64,000 bases of DNA, from NCBI GenBank assembly GCA_012295275.1, contig CM022678.1, forward strand, positions 1,408,686 to 1,472,685, read 5' to 3'. The stretch is from Chrysomallon squamiferum. Lineage: Eukaryota; Mollusca; Gastropoda; Neomphalida; Peltospiridae. Shown piece after piece: positions 63,501 to 64,000 of the stretch; the first letter of the stretch is position 1; every line of letters starts with the position of its first letter. A program made the translations under genes and the position numbers. A model generated the notes under the pieces. It worked only from the letters and a program-made list of their open reading frames with translations, was not told the DNA's origin and ran no database searches.

Positions 63501-64000
63501 GAAATGTGTTGTTATAAATATTCACAGAAATCTTCCAAAAATAAAAGAATTCTGTATCCAAAGAATTCAATTTGTGAAAATTTTAAATGAAAATATATCG
63601 CAGAAACATTAATGTAGTTCAAAAATTCTGATGAATAATTTATTAAAATAAAAATATAAAAATGAATTATCCTTATACCATAACATTTAGTTTTTCTAGT
63701 TCAAAAACTTGCCTGTGTATAATTATCCTGATGAATAATTTATTAAAAAAATAAAAATATAAAAAATGAATTATCCTTATATATATAAAAGATACACTTG
63801 TAATAAAAAAAAATCTACATGTTTATCTTTTAAAAATACAAAAATACTAATATATTGCCTTAGTAAAAAAAATATTTTTTATTGCCTTAGTAAAACATCT
63901 TTAAAAATATTGCTTTTAGCATATTGTCAACAACTGGTCATATATTATATTTTAAAAGTGGCAAAATATTGCCTGATTATTGATTTTAAAATTATGCTAT

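Larger units (their letters stand above)
62914..64000. other. Upstream flank of the gene
   Basis: AT-rich, with the YY1-like site and the CCAAT array. The segments at 63619-63650 and 63731-63763 repeat GATGAATAATTTATTAAAA, a short local duplication. No gene on either strand. Confidence 0.6.

Overview
This is AT-rich animal (eukaryotic) DNA. It carries one recognisable gene, on the minus strand, running from about 62.9 kb down to 10.5 kb in short exons separated by large introns full of microsatellites and minisatellites. The conserved core (about 23.4-30.7 kb) is an M14-family cytosolic carboxypeptidase of the CCP2/CCP3 (AGBL2/AGBL3) type, a tubulin deglutamylase linked to centrioles and cilia. 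Scattered TTATCTCCCTT motifs, which I associate with mollusc genomes, suggest a mollusc. That is an inference from memory; only 'lophotrochozoan-like animal' is reasonably safe.

Layout. 0-10.4 kb: downstream flank, simple repeats, one CpG-bearing patch at 5.0-5.3 kb, no gene I can defend. 10.47-19.0 kb: the 3' exons, a poorly conserved tail whose intron phases chain correctly to a stop codon at 10471. 21.5-22.7 kb: charged linker exons. 23.4-25.7 kb: catalytic exons (HPGE zinc motif, NPDG/GNYR substrate-binding segment, DLHGHS zinc histidine, LEATF catalytic Glu). 28.3-30.7 kb: the CCP N-domain exons. 33.6-33.9 kb: a proline/aromatic-rich exon. 50.9-51.5 kb: a large GC-rich exon encoding about 210 residues. 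62.7-62.9 kb: a probable first coding exon, partly duplicated in tandem. The 33.9-50.9 kb and 51.5-62.7 kb stretches are introns. Almost all exon joins were checked by splice signal and codon phase.

Oddities. Three exons carry single-base length lesions: the 62.76 kb exon (an extra T), the 24.4 kb catalytic exon (an extra base plus an in-frame TAA) and the 18.9 kb exon (a missing base). A conserved exon between 28.8 and 28.4 kb is not found, and the flanking phases do not join without it. These may be assembly errors in repeat-rich DNA, or the gene may be decaying; the sequence alone cannot decide.

Regulation. The most interesting non-coding signal is a set of RFX-type X-box motifs: five in 40.14-41.03 kb, one overlapping the 33.87 kb exon boundary and one near-match at 52.9 kb, all within a gene of a cilia-associated family. 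A YY1-like site and a perfect DR1 nuclear-receptor site sit just upstream of the proposed start codon, followed by six CCAAT boxes. I found no rRNA gene, functional tRNA, CRISPR array or intact transposon. One tRNA-like SINE head and a few probable dispersed repeats are present.
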